The notes below the pieces were generated by a model. The model saw nothing but the letters and a program-made list of their open reading frames with translations, made no database searches and had not been told where the DNA came from. This document shows, one piece after another, positions 1 to 8,062 of a DNA stretch of 64,000 nt. The stretch is from Shewanella putrefaciens (GTDB taxonomy: Bacteria; Pseudomonadota; Gammaproteobacteria; Enterobacterales; Shewanellaceae): NCBI RefSeq assembly GCF_016406305.1, contig NZ_CP066369.1, positions 1,754,501 to 1,818,500 on the forward strand, written 5' to 3'. The first letter of the stretch is position 1. The number at the start of each line of letters is the position of its first letter. The translations under genes were made by a program, and so were the position numbers.

Positions 1-1302
1 CGTGAGATAGGAGGCGATGTGATCGAGTTCATCCCCGAGGGTGACTAGGCCTGTGGTGCGCTTTAGGTTTATCCGTAAAAACTGCGATAGCTGTTGTAAT
101 AGCTGTTTGGACATATCAGGATCGCGTTTGATAATCGCACTGATAGTATTGAGCGCATTAAATAAAAAGTGTGGATTAACTTGGGCTTGCAGCAGTTTTA
201 ACTCCGCCTGTGTGAGTAAGTTTTGCTGTTGTTCGAAGCGTCCATACAGAATTTGGTTGGATAGCAAGCGTGCGATACCTTCACCTAAGGTGCGATTAAT
301 ATTCAAGAACAGTTTATTTTTAGGTTCATACAATTTAATGGTGCCTATGACCTCAGTGTCACTACGCAAGGGGATCACTAGACTCGAGCCGAGTTTACAT
401 TGGGCCGAAATCGAACAGGCATAGGGAGTTTCGACGCCATCGGCAAACATCACCTTATTTTGATTTATGGCCTCAAGGGTGATTTTTGATGAAATAGGCG
501 TGCCTGGGATATGGTGATCGGCGCCGATCCCGATAAAGGCTAAAAGTTTTTCCCTATCCGTAATCGCGACTGCACCCACATTGGTCTCTTCAATCACAAT
601 TTGAGCTACTTTGCCGCTGCTTTCCTCATTAAAACCTTTAGAAAGTAAACCCACACTGCGTTCGGCAATTTTGAGGGCTTTAGTCGAAAAGCTTGAGGAG
701 AGTTTATCGAACATCGTCTTTTGATCACGGATCATGCTCATAAACAGCGCCGCACCAATAGAGTTTACGAGTAACATCGGCGGCGCAATTTGACGAACAA
801 GTTCCCATGCATCGTCAAATGGGCGTGCAACCAACAGGATAATGCTCATTTGCATCATCTCAGCGTAGAAGGTGACTAAACACACCAGCAATGGATTGTA
901 GATAAGTTCGCTCTTACCCGCTCTGCGTAGATAAAAACTGATCATCCCCGACGAGAGGCCTTCCAGTGTCGTCGATATGGCGCAGGCGATATCGGTAAAG
1001 CCGCCCATACTGTAGCGATGCAATCCCCCCGTCAATCCGACTAACAATCCGGTTACTGGACCGCCTAATAAACCACCCAGAACGGCACCCATGGCGCGGG
1101 TATTGGCAATCGCACCTGAGGTTTGCTCGCCAAAGTAGGTTGCCATAATGCAGAAACTGGAAAAAATTAAATAGATAAAAATTTTGTGGGGTAAGCGTGG
1201 TGAGGTTTCTGCAAATAGCTTAAAAAGCGGTGTTTTACTGACTAAGTAAACAATCACTAAGTACAGTGACATCTGCTGGGTGAGTAAAAGGATCAAGGAC
1301 AT
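1..1302 (-). CDS. btsS: BtsS/LytS-family sensor histidine kinase, partial (3' end beyond window)
   Basis: The reading frame runs off the left edge, so 434 residues are visible. The N-terminal ~170 residues are hydrophobic and match the multi-helix LytS sensor module, followed by a GAF-like region and the start of a His_kinase domain. The phosphoacceptor motif NPHFLFNALNTIS is clear, with the histidine at residue 378. Overall resemblance is to E. coli BtsS (YehU), which senses pyruvate and signals to the LytTR regulator BtsR. The cognate regulator would be expected just outside the window. The ATG at 1302 begins MSLILLLTQQMS, as in the family. The pyruvate ligand is inferred from the family only. 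Confidence 0.9.
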   Translation of the reverse strand, partial: MSLILLLTQQMSLYLVIVYLVSKTPLFKLFAETSPRLPHKIFIYLIFSSFCIMATYFGEQTSGAIANTRAMGAVLGGLLGGPVTGLLVGLTGGLHRYSMGGFTDIACAISTTLEGLSSGMISFYLRRAGKSELIYNPLLVCLVTFYAEMMQMSIILLVARPFDDAWELVRQIAPPMLLVNSIGAALFMSMIRDQKTMFDKLSSSFSTKALKIAERSVGLLSKGFNEESSGKVAQIVIEETNVGAVAITDREKLLAFIGIGADHHIPGTPISSKITLEAINQNKVMFADGVETPYACSISAQCKLGSSLVIPLRSDTEVIGTIKLYEPKNKLFLNINRTLGEGIARLLSNQILYGRFEQQQNLLTQAELKLLQAQVNPHFLFNALNTISAIIKRDPDMSKQLLQQLSQFLRINLKRTTGLVTLGDELDHIASYLT

Positions 1303-1429
1303 AGAGGCTCACATGTGCGTCACAGATGTCGGGCAGCGGACCAAATTAACAGTATGTGCGCGAGATCAGGGTTCAAATTCAACAGTTCGGCTATAAAGAG
1401 CAATCTTAATTGCATCTTTTGGAGGATAC

Positions 1430-1672
1430 ATGTCCGACTCTGTTCACGGTCATGACGTTATGGCGCTGATGGTAGCTCAAGGAAGCCCCATTTTAAAGCA
1501 TGAATTGATCACCCTTATGGCACAGAAATTTGGTGATTCTGCGCGTTATCACACTTGTAGTGCTGAAAATCTCACAGCAATTGAGTTGCTAAGCCTACTT
1601 ATGGGTAAAGAGAAGCTCCAAGAAACGGAGTTGGGAATGACACTCGTCGCTGGACGGCAGTGCCATCATTGA
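1430..1672 (+). CDS. yecH: YecH-family (DUF2492) small metal-binding-like protein
   Basis: This 80-residue protein has the family hallmarks: VHGHDV near the N-terminus, HTCSAENLTA in the middle and a C-terminal CHH. These His/Cys residues suggest metal binding, but the function is not established. A GGAGG-type ribosome binding site precedes the ATG. It is transcribed divergently from the sensor kinase across a ~127-base gap and stands alone. Confidence 0.85.
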   Translation: MSDSVHGHDVMALMVAQGSPILKHELITLMAQKFGDSARYHTCSAENLTAIELLSLLMGKEKLQETELGMTLVAGRQCHH

Positions 1673-1711
1673 GATCGCTAAATAGGTTTAAAGGAAGATA
1701 ATTGCTGCTGA

Positions 1712-2053
1712 TTAACGCTCATCTTCATCTTTATGGACGATTCTGTGTTGCTCGGCGGCAGTGCGTTGACTGAACTCTTCAATTAAAATCCGCAATAAGC
1801 GAGACTTAGCAACTTTAGTGTCCTTTGACAGTATATCGAGTTGGGAAATACTGGTTTCTGTGAGCGTAAAAGTGGCGTGTCGGTATATTTTGGCCGACTT
1901 TTTATCTAACCCCCGTTGAACATTTGTCGGCGGCGCAGCTAAAAGACTCGCCTTACCTAAGGCGTAGTTATTGGCATCCTCAATAAAATCATCGACAGAA
2001 ACCGGCGTGATGATTTGTTTGGGTTTCTTGCGTTTAAGATCAGTTAAGCTCAT
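1712..2053 (-). CDS. Small partner protein of the ParA-type ATPase
   Basis: The protein has about 113 residues, is basic at the N-terminus (SLTDLKRKKPKQ) and is predicted helical in its C-terminal half, where a HATFTLTETSISQLDILS segment could belong to a ribbon-helix-helix or similar small DNA-binding fold. Its 5' end overlaps the 3' end of the ParA gene, so the two are co-translated. An upstream ATG at 2086 would add 11 residues encoded entirely inside the ParA gene; the ATG at 2053 is preferred. In Shewanella such proteins are sometimes annotated as replication proteins, but nothing here shows a replication role. Function is unknown; the pairing suggests a positioning or partition partner. 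Confidence 0.7.
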   Translation of the reverse strand: MSLTDLKRKKPKQIITPVSVDDFIEDANNYALGKASLLAAPPTNVQRGLDKKSAKIYRHATFTLTETSISQLDILSKDTKVAKSRLLRILIEEFSQRTAAEQHRIVHKDEDER

Positions 2054-2708
2054 AGCTATTTTCTGGTGGTAAAGTGAATAACTCATCCACTATGGCGCGA
2101 ATTTCATCAGCGGCTTTACCATCTGGCTCAATTTCGATGACCGAAGAGCCTTTTTCCTCACTGTCATCATAAATGTTACGGCAAAAGGTAACAGAGTTGA
2201 GCACCCTTAGCCCAAAGGATTGCACTACGTCTTTTGCCTCTAAAATACGCTTAAATTGTGTTGGCAGAGCAGGGCATTGCGTCAACACTATGGTGGCCAC
2301 CATTTTAGGATTGACCATCTTACAGGTACTTAGCATATCTTCCATATGGGGGAGGGTTTTAAGATCTCGCCTCTTAGGCCTAAGGGGAATTACCACATAG
2401 GTCGCTACCGACATAGCGGCACGCATTGCGAGGTTATCCTGGCCACCACAGTCAACAATCACATAATCGAAACGTTCATTCAGGCTCAGTAAGTCATTGC
2501 GAATTTTGCCATAGAGCTGAATACAGTTGATGGCGGGCAAACTGGGATCATTGTTTCGGGCTTGGATCCAATCTGAAGTGGTTCGCTGTGGATCACAATC
2601 GACCATCAGGACGTTGGCATCAAATTTCTGCTTAATATAAACCGCGAGGTTTTGCGCGAGACAACTCTTGCCACTTCCTCCTTTCTCACCACCTACCAAC
2701 AAAATCAT
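2040..2708 (-). CDS. ParA/MinD-type P-loop ATPase
   Basis: The 222-residue protein carries a deviant Walker A motif KGGSGKS (residues 9-15, with signature lysine K9), an A' motif VDCDP (36-40) and a Walker B YVIVDC (82-87), which define the ParA/MinD family of dimerising, cargo-positioning ATPases. It overlaps the small downstream gene by 14 bases. There is no parS-like repeat, parB or plasmid gene nearby, so this is an orphan chromosomal ParA rather than the main chromosome-segregation pair. Possible cargos include polar or cytoplasmic complexes; the sequence does not say which. Confidence 0.88.
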   Translation of the reverse strand: MILLVGGEKGGSGKSCLAQNLAVYIKQKFDANVLMVDCDPQRTTSDWIQARNNDPSLPAINCIQLYGKIRNDLLSLNERFDYVIVDCGGQDNLAMRAAMSVATYVVIPLRPKRRDLKTLPHMEDMLSTCKMVNPKMVATIVLTQCPALPTQFKRILEAKDVVQSFGLRVLNSVTFCRNIYDDSEEKGSSVIEIEPDGKAADEIRAIVDELFTLPPENSYELN

Positions 2709-2785
2709 AGTGACGTCCCCTGCGTGGATCTTTCAATTAATTCAGTGTAGAACAGCCCAGCTTACCCTGCGTAGCTTAAGTAAAA

Positions 2786-3088
2786 TTAAAGCAATTGCAT
2801 GGCGATATGGTAGCTTTGCTCGTGGCATTGAGAGCAACGGCATACTTGGCCCTTAACGGTATTTTGCTGGGAGGTATTGGGATTAAAAGTGATTTCGATT
2901 AATTCACCCAGCGCGAAAGGTTTTTTATAGTCGAATAAAATACCTCTTCTGGCTAAATCGATACAAACGCCTTCATCTGTGTGTTCGACTCCCAGTTGAT
3001 CGCTCCAATGTAGGAGGATACGTTCCGCTTCCATATCCACTCGCAGTGATGTGCGTTTTTCTTCAAAACCAGTAGCATGGTCACCCAT
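2786..3088 (-). CDS. PilZ-domain protein (putative c-di-GMP receptor)
   Basis: With the ATG at 3088 (GGGG ten bases upstream) the product is 100 residues, a single PilZ domain. The RxxxR motif is seen in EKRTSLRVDM near the N-terminus. The second motif, normally D/NxSxxG, reads DLARRG, so the serine is replaced by alanine. PilZ domains bind c-di-GMP through these motifs; the substitution may weaken binding. The C-terminal part has a CRCSQCHEQ cluster with three closely placed cysteine/histidine positions, which could bind metal. The frame is open upstream to 3157, giving an alternative start with 23 more residues. Confidence 0.75.
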   Translation of the reverse strand: MGDHATGFEEKRTSLRVDMEAERILLHWSDQLGVEHTDEGVCIDLARRGILFDYKKPFALGELIEITFNPNTSQQNTVKGQVCRCSQCHEQSYHIAMQLL

Positions 3089-3247
3089 AACTCGATTGCC
3101 CCGTAAATAATTGATCCCAGTAAAACTTAGCATAATTGCTTTTTCACAGAATACCAATGTGAAAGCTAGGTCTTTGATAATAGTTTTAAAACGAGGACGG
3201 CAGGTGCTAGTGAATGAGCCTTCAATAGCACCAACTCAGGTGATTGA

Positions 3248-3652
3248 TTAATTGTCGTATTCTTGATTTTTAGGGTAAGGCATTTTTAATTGACCCCAAC
3301 GGATGACGATCACCGTTCCCGCTAAGATCAAGGTTGAAATAGAAATCGCCGCAATGCGCCAATCATCCATGCTTTTCATATCTAAGATCAGGTAACGGGC
3401 TAAGGCCACAATAGCAATATAGAGTGGCATACGTACCGGGAGTTTGCCTGACTCTGCATAGTTAGCCACCATGGCTAAAACTTCGAGGTAAATAAACAAC
3501 AAGAGCAAGTCAGCAAGTGCGACCGAACCAACTGAGAAAATGTGAACAATTTCTTGTCCGATGGCGACGACGGTGGCGATGGCGATAATGATTAATACTA
3601 AATGCTCTACGGCTTTTAGCCCTTTGGCACCGTATTGGCGATAAAATGGCAT
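3248..3652 (-). CDS. psiE: PsiE-family membrane protein
   Basis: The 134-residue protein has four hydrophobic helices and the conserved PsiE order: VEHLVLIIIAIATVVAI, a second helix ending LFIYLEVLAM, then LPVRMPLYIAIVALAR and RYLILD. PsiE is a phosphate-starvation-inducible inner-membrane protein in E. coli whose molecular role is unknown. The downstream neighbour on the same strand is unrelated (PilZ protein), and no Pho box was identified. Confidence 0.85.
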   Translation of the reverse strand: MPFYRQYGAKGLKAVEHLVLIIIAIATVVAIGQEIVHIFSVGSVALADLLLLFIYLEVLAMVANYAESGKLPVRMPLYIAIVALARYLILDMKSMDDWRIAAISISTLILAGTVIVIRWGQLKMPYPKNQEYDN

Positions 3653-3776
3653 AGCAACTCCCTACTAAATATTTTTATAAATAGTAACAGTAAAAATACG
3701 TTAGTAGGGAAAAGTGCGGGAATTCTCTGTGACTCAATTCACAAGATATGCATTGGTCACAGAGAAATTGACAAGC

Positions 3777-4949
3777 TTAACCTGGACGTCCATCGGCCCT
3801 AGGTTGGCAGAGCATTGGGCCATAACAATAGCAGAAGCAGCCAAAGGCTAAGATCCAGCCACTAATAGCTCCTAGCAGGAACTCACTTGACCATTGGGTG
3901 AGTATCCCAGCGAATACCCTCAGGAGGGTTGCTATTAAAATGAGGGCAAAACCCAATACCACAGGACGCGGTGGCTTAAGTTGTCGACCCGTATGACCGA
4001 GGGATACCCGTGACATCATCGCAAGTATCATGCCGCCTAAACCGCCTACCGTGATGGCATGCATACCTACCGAGAGTGGCAGTCCTACGGCAATTAATGC
4101 CAATCCTATGGGAATGCACAAATAGCTTAAGTGTAGCGACCATAGTAGTGGGACTCCCCAGCTTGCCCGCCATCCCCAGCGATTCCAACGTAGCAACAGC
4201 ACTAGGCCTGCCAGACCTGCGATGACTCTGATGCTGAGTTCATGTTGTAAAAACAGACTCATCGTTAAGGCGAGTAAACTGGTAAAGCTTAACCATTCAA
4301 GCCAAGGTAGTGAACTTTCGCGCTGCCATTGGGTTGCTCGCTCGGTGAAAAAGGGGATCACGCGGCCACCGAGTAGGGCGACGATAATGCTGATTACCAA
4401 AATTGCGCCATATAACCCATTGTTGATCCACTCAAACTTTTGGGTAAGTAGCCCGTAATAACTGGCCGCATTGAGCAGGGTGAGCAAGCTTAAGATTGGG
4501 ATAAAGACAAAATTACGCCATTGACGCACTTGGATAACTGATATGGCGAGTAATGTGGCTGTGAGTGGTAAAAAGAGTAAATCGAGTACCATTATCAGAG
4601 TAAATGGTATTCCAAAGGGGGCGAACAATAAAATCCGTGGTAGTAGCCAAACACAAAAGAGTCCGAGTAGGGCTAAGCCTTTTACCCCAGGTCGACCTGT
4701 CCAGTTTTGAACTGCAGTGAGTAAAAAACCAGCGACGACGGCACATGTAAAACCAAAGATCATCTCATGGCCATGCCACCATAATGGATTGAGTGTATTA
4801 GGTAACACATTTATCCCAGAGAGAAATCCCCCCCAGACAATCAATGCAAACAGGCTAAAGACACTGGCAAAGAGGAAGAAGGGTCTAAAGCCTAGTCGAA
4901 AAAGTGCCATTTTAGGTTGGAGGTGAGCGGGCTCGTCGATGTTTAACAT
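3777..4949 (-). CDS. nnrS: NnrS family haem/copper membrane protein
   Basis: From the ATG at 4949 the product is 390 residues, the usual NnrS length, with about twelve hydrophobic helices. Family motifs are present: LFRLGFRPFFLFAS near the N-terminus, WWHGHEMIFGF, and conserved histidines in VGMHAITVGGLGGMILAMM and RVSLGHTGR. NnrS proteins are associated with protection from nitric oxide stress and are often controlled by NsrR. The reading frame stays open to 5021, but the extra 24 residues do not resemble the family. No nitric oxide reductase gene is adjacent. Confidence 0.88.
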   Translation of the reverse strand: MLNIDEPAHLQPKMALFRLGFRPFFLFASVFSLFALIVWGGFLSGINVLPNTLNPLWWHGHEMIFGFTCAVVAGFLLTAVQNWTGRPGVKGLALLGLFCVWLLPRILLFAPFGIPFTLIMVLDLLFLPLTATLLAISVIQVRQWRNFVFIPILSLLTLLNAASYYGLLTQKFEWINNGLYGAILVISIIVALLGGRVIPFFTERATQWQRESSLPWLEWLSFTSLLALTMSLFLQHELSIRVIAGLAGLVLLLRWNRWGWRASWGVPLLWSLHLSYLCIPIGLALIAVGLPLSVGMHAITVGGLGGMILAMMSRVSLGHTGRQLKPPRPVVLGFALILIATLLRVFAGILTQWSSEFLLGAISGWILAFGCFCYCYGPMLCQPRADGRPG

Positions 4950-5163
4950 AAAGTATGACTTAAGTTGGGGGAAAACTTGCCATATTTTAAGCTGCAAATT
5001 AAATGTATGTATATATCCCATAGTGAGTACTTGACTAACCAGGTTGGGTATTATAGCTATTTTAGGGCGGGATTTAGGGGGGAGTTGACATTGTGTTTAA
5101 CGTCAAGCCAACGTAGGCCAAGAAGCATAGTCTGGGCCTATATTATGAGTATAAGCGATTGAA

Positions 5164-5673
5164 TTACTTATTCTTACGTTTTTGCCACTTAAACATAATG
5201 GAGTATTTCCAAAGGTTGCTGATCAGCAAATAGCCCGTTGCCGAAAAAATGACACCTAATGTCAGACAGCCTAATAAAAAGGCCGGGCCAATAGTGGCCA
5301 GCGAGGCTTCAATCCACTGCAAACTTGCCTCGAAGGCAAATTCCTGTGGCGCATGGCCGAGGATTTTTGCGCCTAATAGGTAAGCACCATAAAACATCAC
5401 GGGCATAGTTAAGGGATTTGTGATCCATACTAAAGCGACCGAAACTGGGATGTTGACGTTAAAGAAAATTGCAAATGCCGCGGCAACGACCATTTGAAAT
5501 GGCATAGGTATCCAAGCCACAAATAGACCAACAGCAAAGGCACCTGGGGCTGATTTTCTGTTTAATGCCCACAGATTAGGGTTGTGCAGTAATTGTCCGA
5601 ACATGCGTAAGTGTTTATGCTCACGCAAAGTTTCAGGCTTTGGCATATATTTTTTTATTAATTTTTTTGGCAT
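5164..5673 (-). CDS. DUF2062 domain-containing membrane protein
   Basis: The 169-residue protein matches DUF2062: a basic N-terminus, then the conserved PGAFAVGLFVAWIPMPFQM and WITNPLTMPVMFYGAYLLG segments and a C-terminal helix. There are about three membrane helices. The family is often encoded beside comEC in this group and that is the case here, divergently, with 32 bases between the two start codons. The function is unknown. Confidence 0.85.
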   Translation of the reverse strand: MPKKLIKKYMPKPETLREHKHLRMFGQLLHNPNLWALNRKSAPGAFAVGLFVAWIPMPFQMVVAAAFAIFFNVNIPVSVALVWITNPLTMPVMFYGAYLLGAKILGHAPQEFAFEASLQWIEASLATIGPAFLLGCLTLGVIFSATGYLLISNLWKYSIMFKWQKRKNK

Positions 5674-5705
5674 AGGCTGAAATTGCTGTCTTAACTTAAT
5701 TCACT

Positions 5706-8030
5706 ATGAATCGATTCATCTTTGGCTTTAGTGCCACCTTGTTGTCGGCGATGTTGTGGCCATCGTTGCCGCCAGTCAGTTATTTACCCTATCTTTTCGT
5801 TGGGGCCATTATCCTATATCAAAAAGCCCCCATTTGTTCGGGTGGACTCTTTGCTATGGTTTGGCTAACTGGTTTTTGCTTAGGATTATCTAGGCAGGAT
5901 CTTCCAGTGTTACAACAACCTATTCAGGTGAGGGGCGAAATCATATCACTAGTTAGTCGAAACAGCGACTGGCTAAGTTTGGATATCGCCATCATTAAAC
6001 CAAATTTAATCTTAGGGCCACAGGCTAAGTTAAGGCTGACTTGGAAGGAGCCCCTTGAGGTTGAAGTGGGCCAAGTTTGGTTATTTACCTTGATGCCTAA
6101 GAGCATCTCGAGTGTTTTAAATCAAGGTGGATATAACGAACAAAAGCAATTGATTAGCCAGCATATCGTCGGCAAAGGAAGAGTTATAAAAGCTGAGTTG
6201 CTCGAATCCAGTCCTTCATTACGAAATCGGCTCATTACACAGCTAAGCCCGCAGCTGTCGACATTGCCACAGGGGGACATACTGCTGGCGCTTATTTTAG
6301 GCGATAAGCGGCTTATCTCCCAAGAGAGGTGGCAGGCACTCAGGCAAACGGGGACGGGCCATCTCGTTGCTATCTCTGGTTTGCATTTATCTGTGGTGAC
6401 CGCATGGATTTATGTATGCGCCTTGTTTGTACTGATCCGCTACGCCCCCAATCCGAGCCGTCGAAATGTGGTGCTTTCCTTAGTGCTTGCCAGTGGCGGG
6501 GCGCTTTTTTATGCCTATCTCGCTGGGTTTGGGGTATCGACACAGCGGGCACTGGTGATGATCCTACTATTGATGTTGTTGAGCCTATTAAAGCGTTTTT
6601 CTAGCCCCTGGGAACGCCTATTATTTGCCTTATTTGTGGTGTTGTTGATTGACCCATTATCGTGTTTAAGTGCGGGATTTTGGCTGTCATTTTGCGCGTT
6701 AGCGATCATTTTATACACCCTAGAAACGGCCCCCAAATCGCGGCTTTTGGCTGAGAATACCAATCTTGCGGTACGTTTTGGGGCAGGTTTAAGGCAGTTC
6801 TGGTCGATTCAGTGGCGGCTAAGTCTCTGCCTTGGGTTAGTGCAAGCGATTCTTTTTGGGGGGATGAGCATCCACAGTTTATGGATGAATATGCTTGTCG
6901 TGCCCTGGTTTAGTTTTGTGGTTATTCCATTGGCCATGGCGGGCTTTGCACTTTGGTGGCTGAGTACACTGTGGGGAGCCTCATGGATAGGGTTATTACG
7001 CCTAAGCGATTGGATGTTAATGCCCTATGACAAATTATTAGACATCAGTGGCAGCTTGCCAGCCCACTGGCAAGCTGTGCCAGAGAGTGCCTTGGCCATC
7101 GGGCTTTTTGCATTGTTAGGGGGAATACTTTGGCGTTATATCCCTCGCCAGTATCAATACTGGCCCTGGTATGGCGTGATGGGGTGCTTCTTTATCCCAC
7201 TGATATGCATTGTTTTATTTAAATGGTTACCGCTTAAATCATCTTCTTGGACTGTGCATCTATTAGATGTTGGCCAAGGGCTCGCCGTTGTGGTGGAAAA
7301 GGATGGCAGGGGGCTCATTTATGATACTGGGGCCGCATTTAGTGATAATTTCAGTTACAGCGAACGGGTGATTGTGCCATTTTTGCACACTAAAGGTATT
7401 GAAGAGATTGATTATATTTTTATTAGCCACAGTGATAACGATCATGCCGGCGGTGCTGCTGTACTCGCTCAAACTTATCCGCAGGCGCAGTGGATAACCG
7501 ATGTGCCTCATCTAAGTGGGCAGGCTTGTCGTCCTAACCAAATAGGATGGCAATCGCTTAACTTGTCGGTTCTGTCACCAGACATAGCCATCGCGGGGAA
7601 TAATGGTTCCTGTGTGCTGCGGATCGGTGATGGTCAGCAGAGCATATTATTGACTGGCGATATCGAGAAGGAAACTGAGGCAAGATTAACGACGCAGGCA
7701 CAGATGCAGTCGACATCCTTAGCGAATCAGGTGCTTATCGCGCCACACCACGGCAGTAAAACCTCATCGACCGATGCTTTTATTGATGCCGTTTCACCGG
7801 AACTCGTATTGTTTCCTGCTGGGCTTGCCAATCGATATGGATTTCCTAAGTCTGCAGTTGTCGAGCGATATCAACGGCGGAATATTATGTATCTAACAAC
7901 AGGGGAAGAAGGGCAAATTAGTGTGATTTTTCAGCAGAATGAGCGGATCGTTAAAACCTACAGGCGGGATTTAGCGCCATTTTGGTACAACCGCTTGTTT
8001 AGATTTGGTGACTTGATTAATCCAGAGTAG
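5706..8030 (+). CDS. comEC: ComEC/Rec2 DNA-uptake channel protein
   Basis: At 774 residues this is a full-length ComEC/Rec2. It has an N-terminal DUF4131-like part after two helices, a central multi-helix Competence domain (about residues 185-460, with GTGHLVAISGLHLSVV) and a C-terminal metallo-beta-lactamase-like domain carrying HSDNDH (residues 575-580) and a later PHHGSKTSS. In naturally competent bacteria it moves single-stranded DNA across the inner membrane; the C-terminal domain is thought to degrade the other strand. The gene precedes msbA by 32 bases, as in many gammaproteobacteria. Conservation here does not itself prove competence. Confidence 0.95.
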   Translation: MNRFIFGFSATLLSAMLWPSLPPVSYLPYLFVGAIILYQKAPICSGGLFAMVWLTGFCLGLSRQDLPVLQQPIQVRGEIISLVSRNSDWLSLDIAIIKPNLILGPQAKLRLTWKEPLEVEVGQVWLFTLMPKSISSVLNQGGYNEQKQLISQHIVGKGRVIKAELLESSPSLRNRLITQLSPQLSTLPQGDILLALILGDKRLISQERWQALRQTGTGHLVAISGLHLSVVTAWIYVCALFVLIRYAPNPSRRNVVLSLVLASGGALFYAYLAGFGVSTQRALVMILLLMLLSLLKRFSSPWERLLFALFVVLLIDPLSCLSAGFWLSFCALAIILYTLETAPKSRLLAENTNLAVRFGAGLRQFWSIQWRLSLCLGLVQAILFGGMSIHSLWMNMLVVPWFSFVVIPLAMAGFALWWLSTLWGASWIGLLRLSDWMLMPYDKLLDISGSLPAHWQAVPESALAIGLFALLGGILWRYIPRQYQYWPWYGVMGCFFIPLICIVLFKWLPLKSSSWTVHLLDVGQGLAVVVEKDGRGLIYDTGAAFSDNFSYSERVIVPFLHTKGIEEIDYIFISHSDNDHAGGAAVLAQTYPQAQWITDVPHLSGQACRPNQIGWQSLNLSVLSPDIAIAGNNGSCVLRIGDGQQSILLTGDIEKETEARLTTQAQMQSTSLANQVLIAPHHGSKTSSTDAFIDAVSPELVLFPAGLANRYGFPKSAVVERYQRRNIMYLTTGEEGQISVIFQQNERIVKTYRRDLAPFWYNRLFRFGDLINPE

Positions 8031-8062
8031 AATGGCTACTTTGCCATAATTTAGTGTTATCA

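Noticed and set aside
41..424. 127-codon open frame on the plus strand
   Set aside because: It is antisense to the BtsS-type kinase domain, whose NPHFLFNALNT motif is in the real frame.
4950..5161. NsrR or FNR operator upstream of nnrS
   Set aside because: AT-rich half-site-like pieces exist, but none matches either consensus well enough to report.
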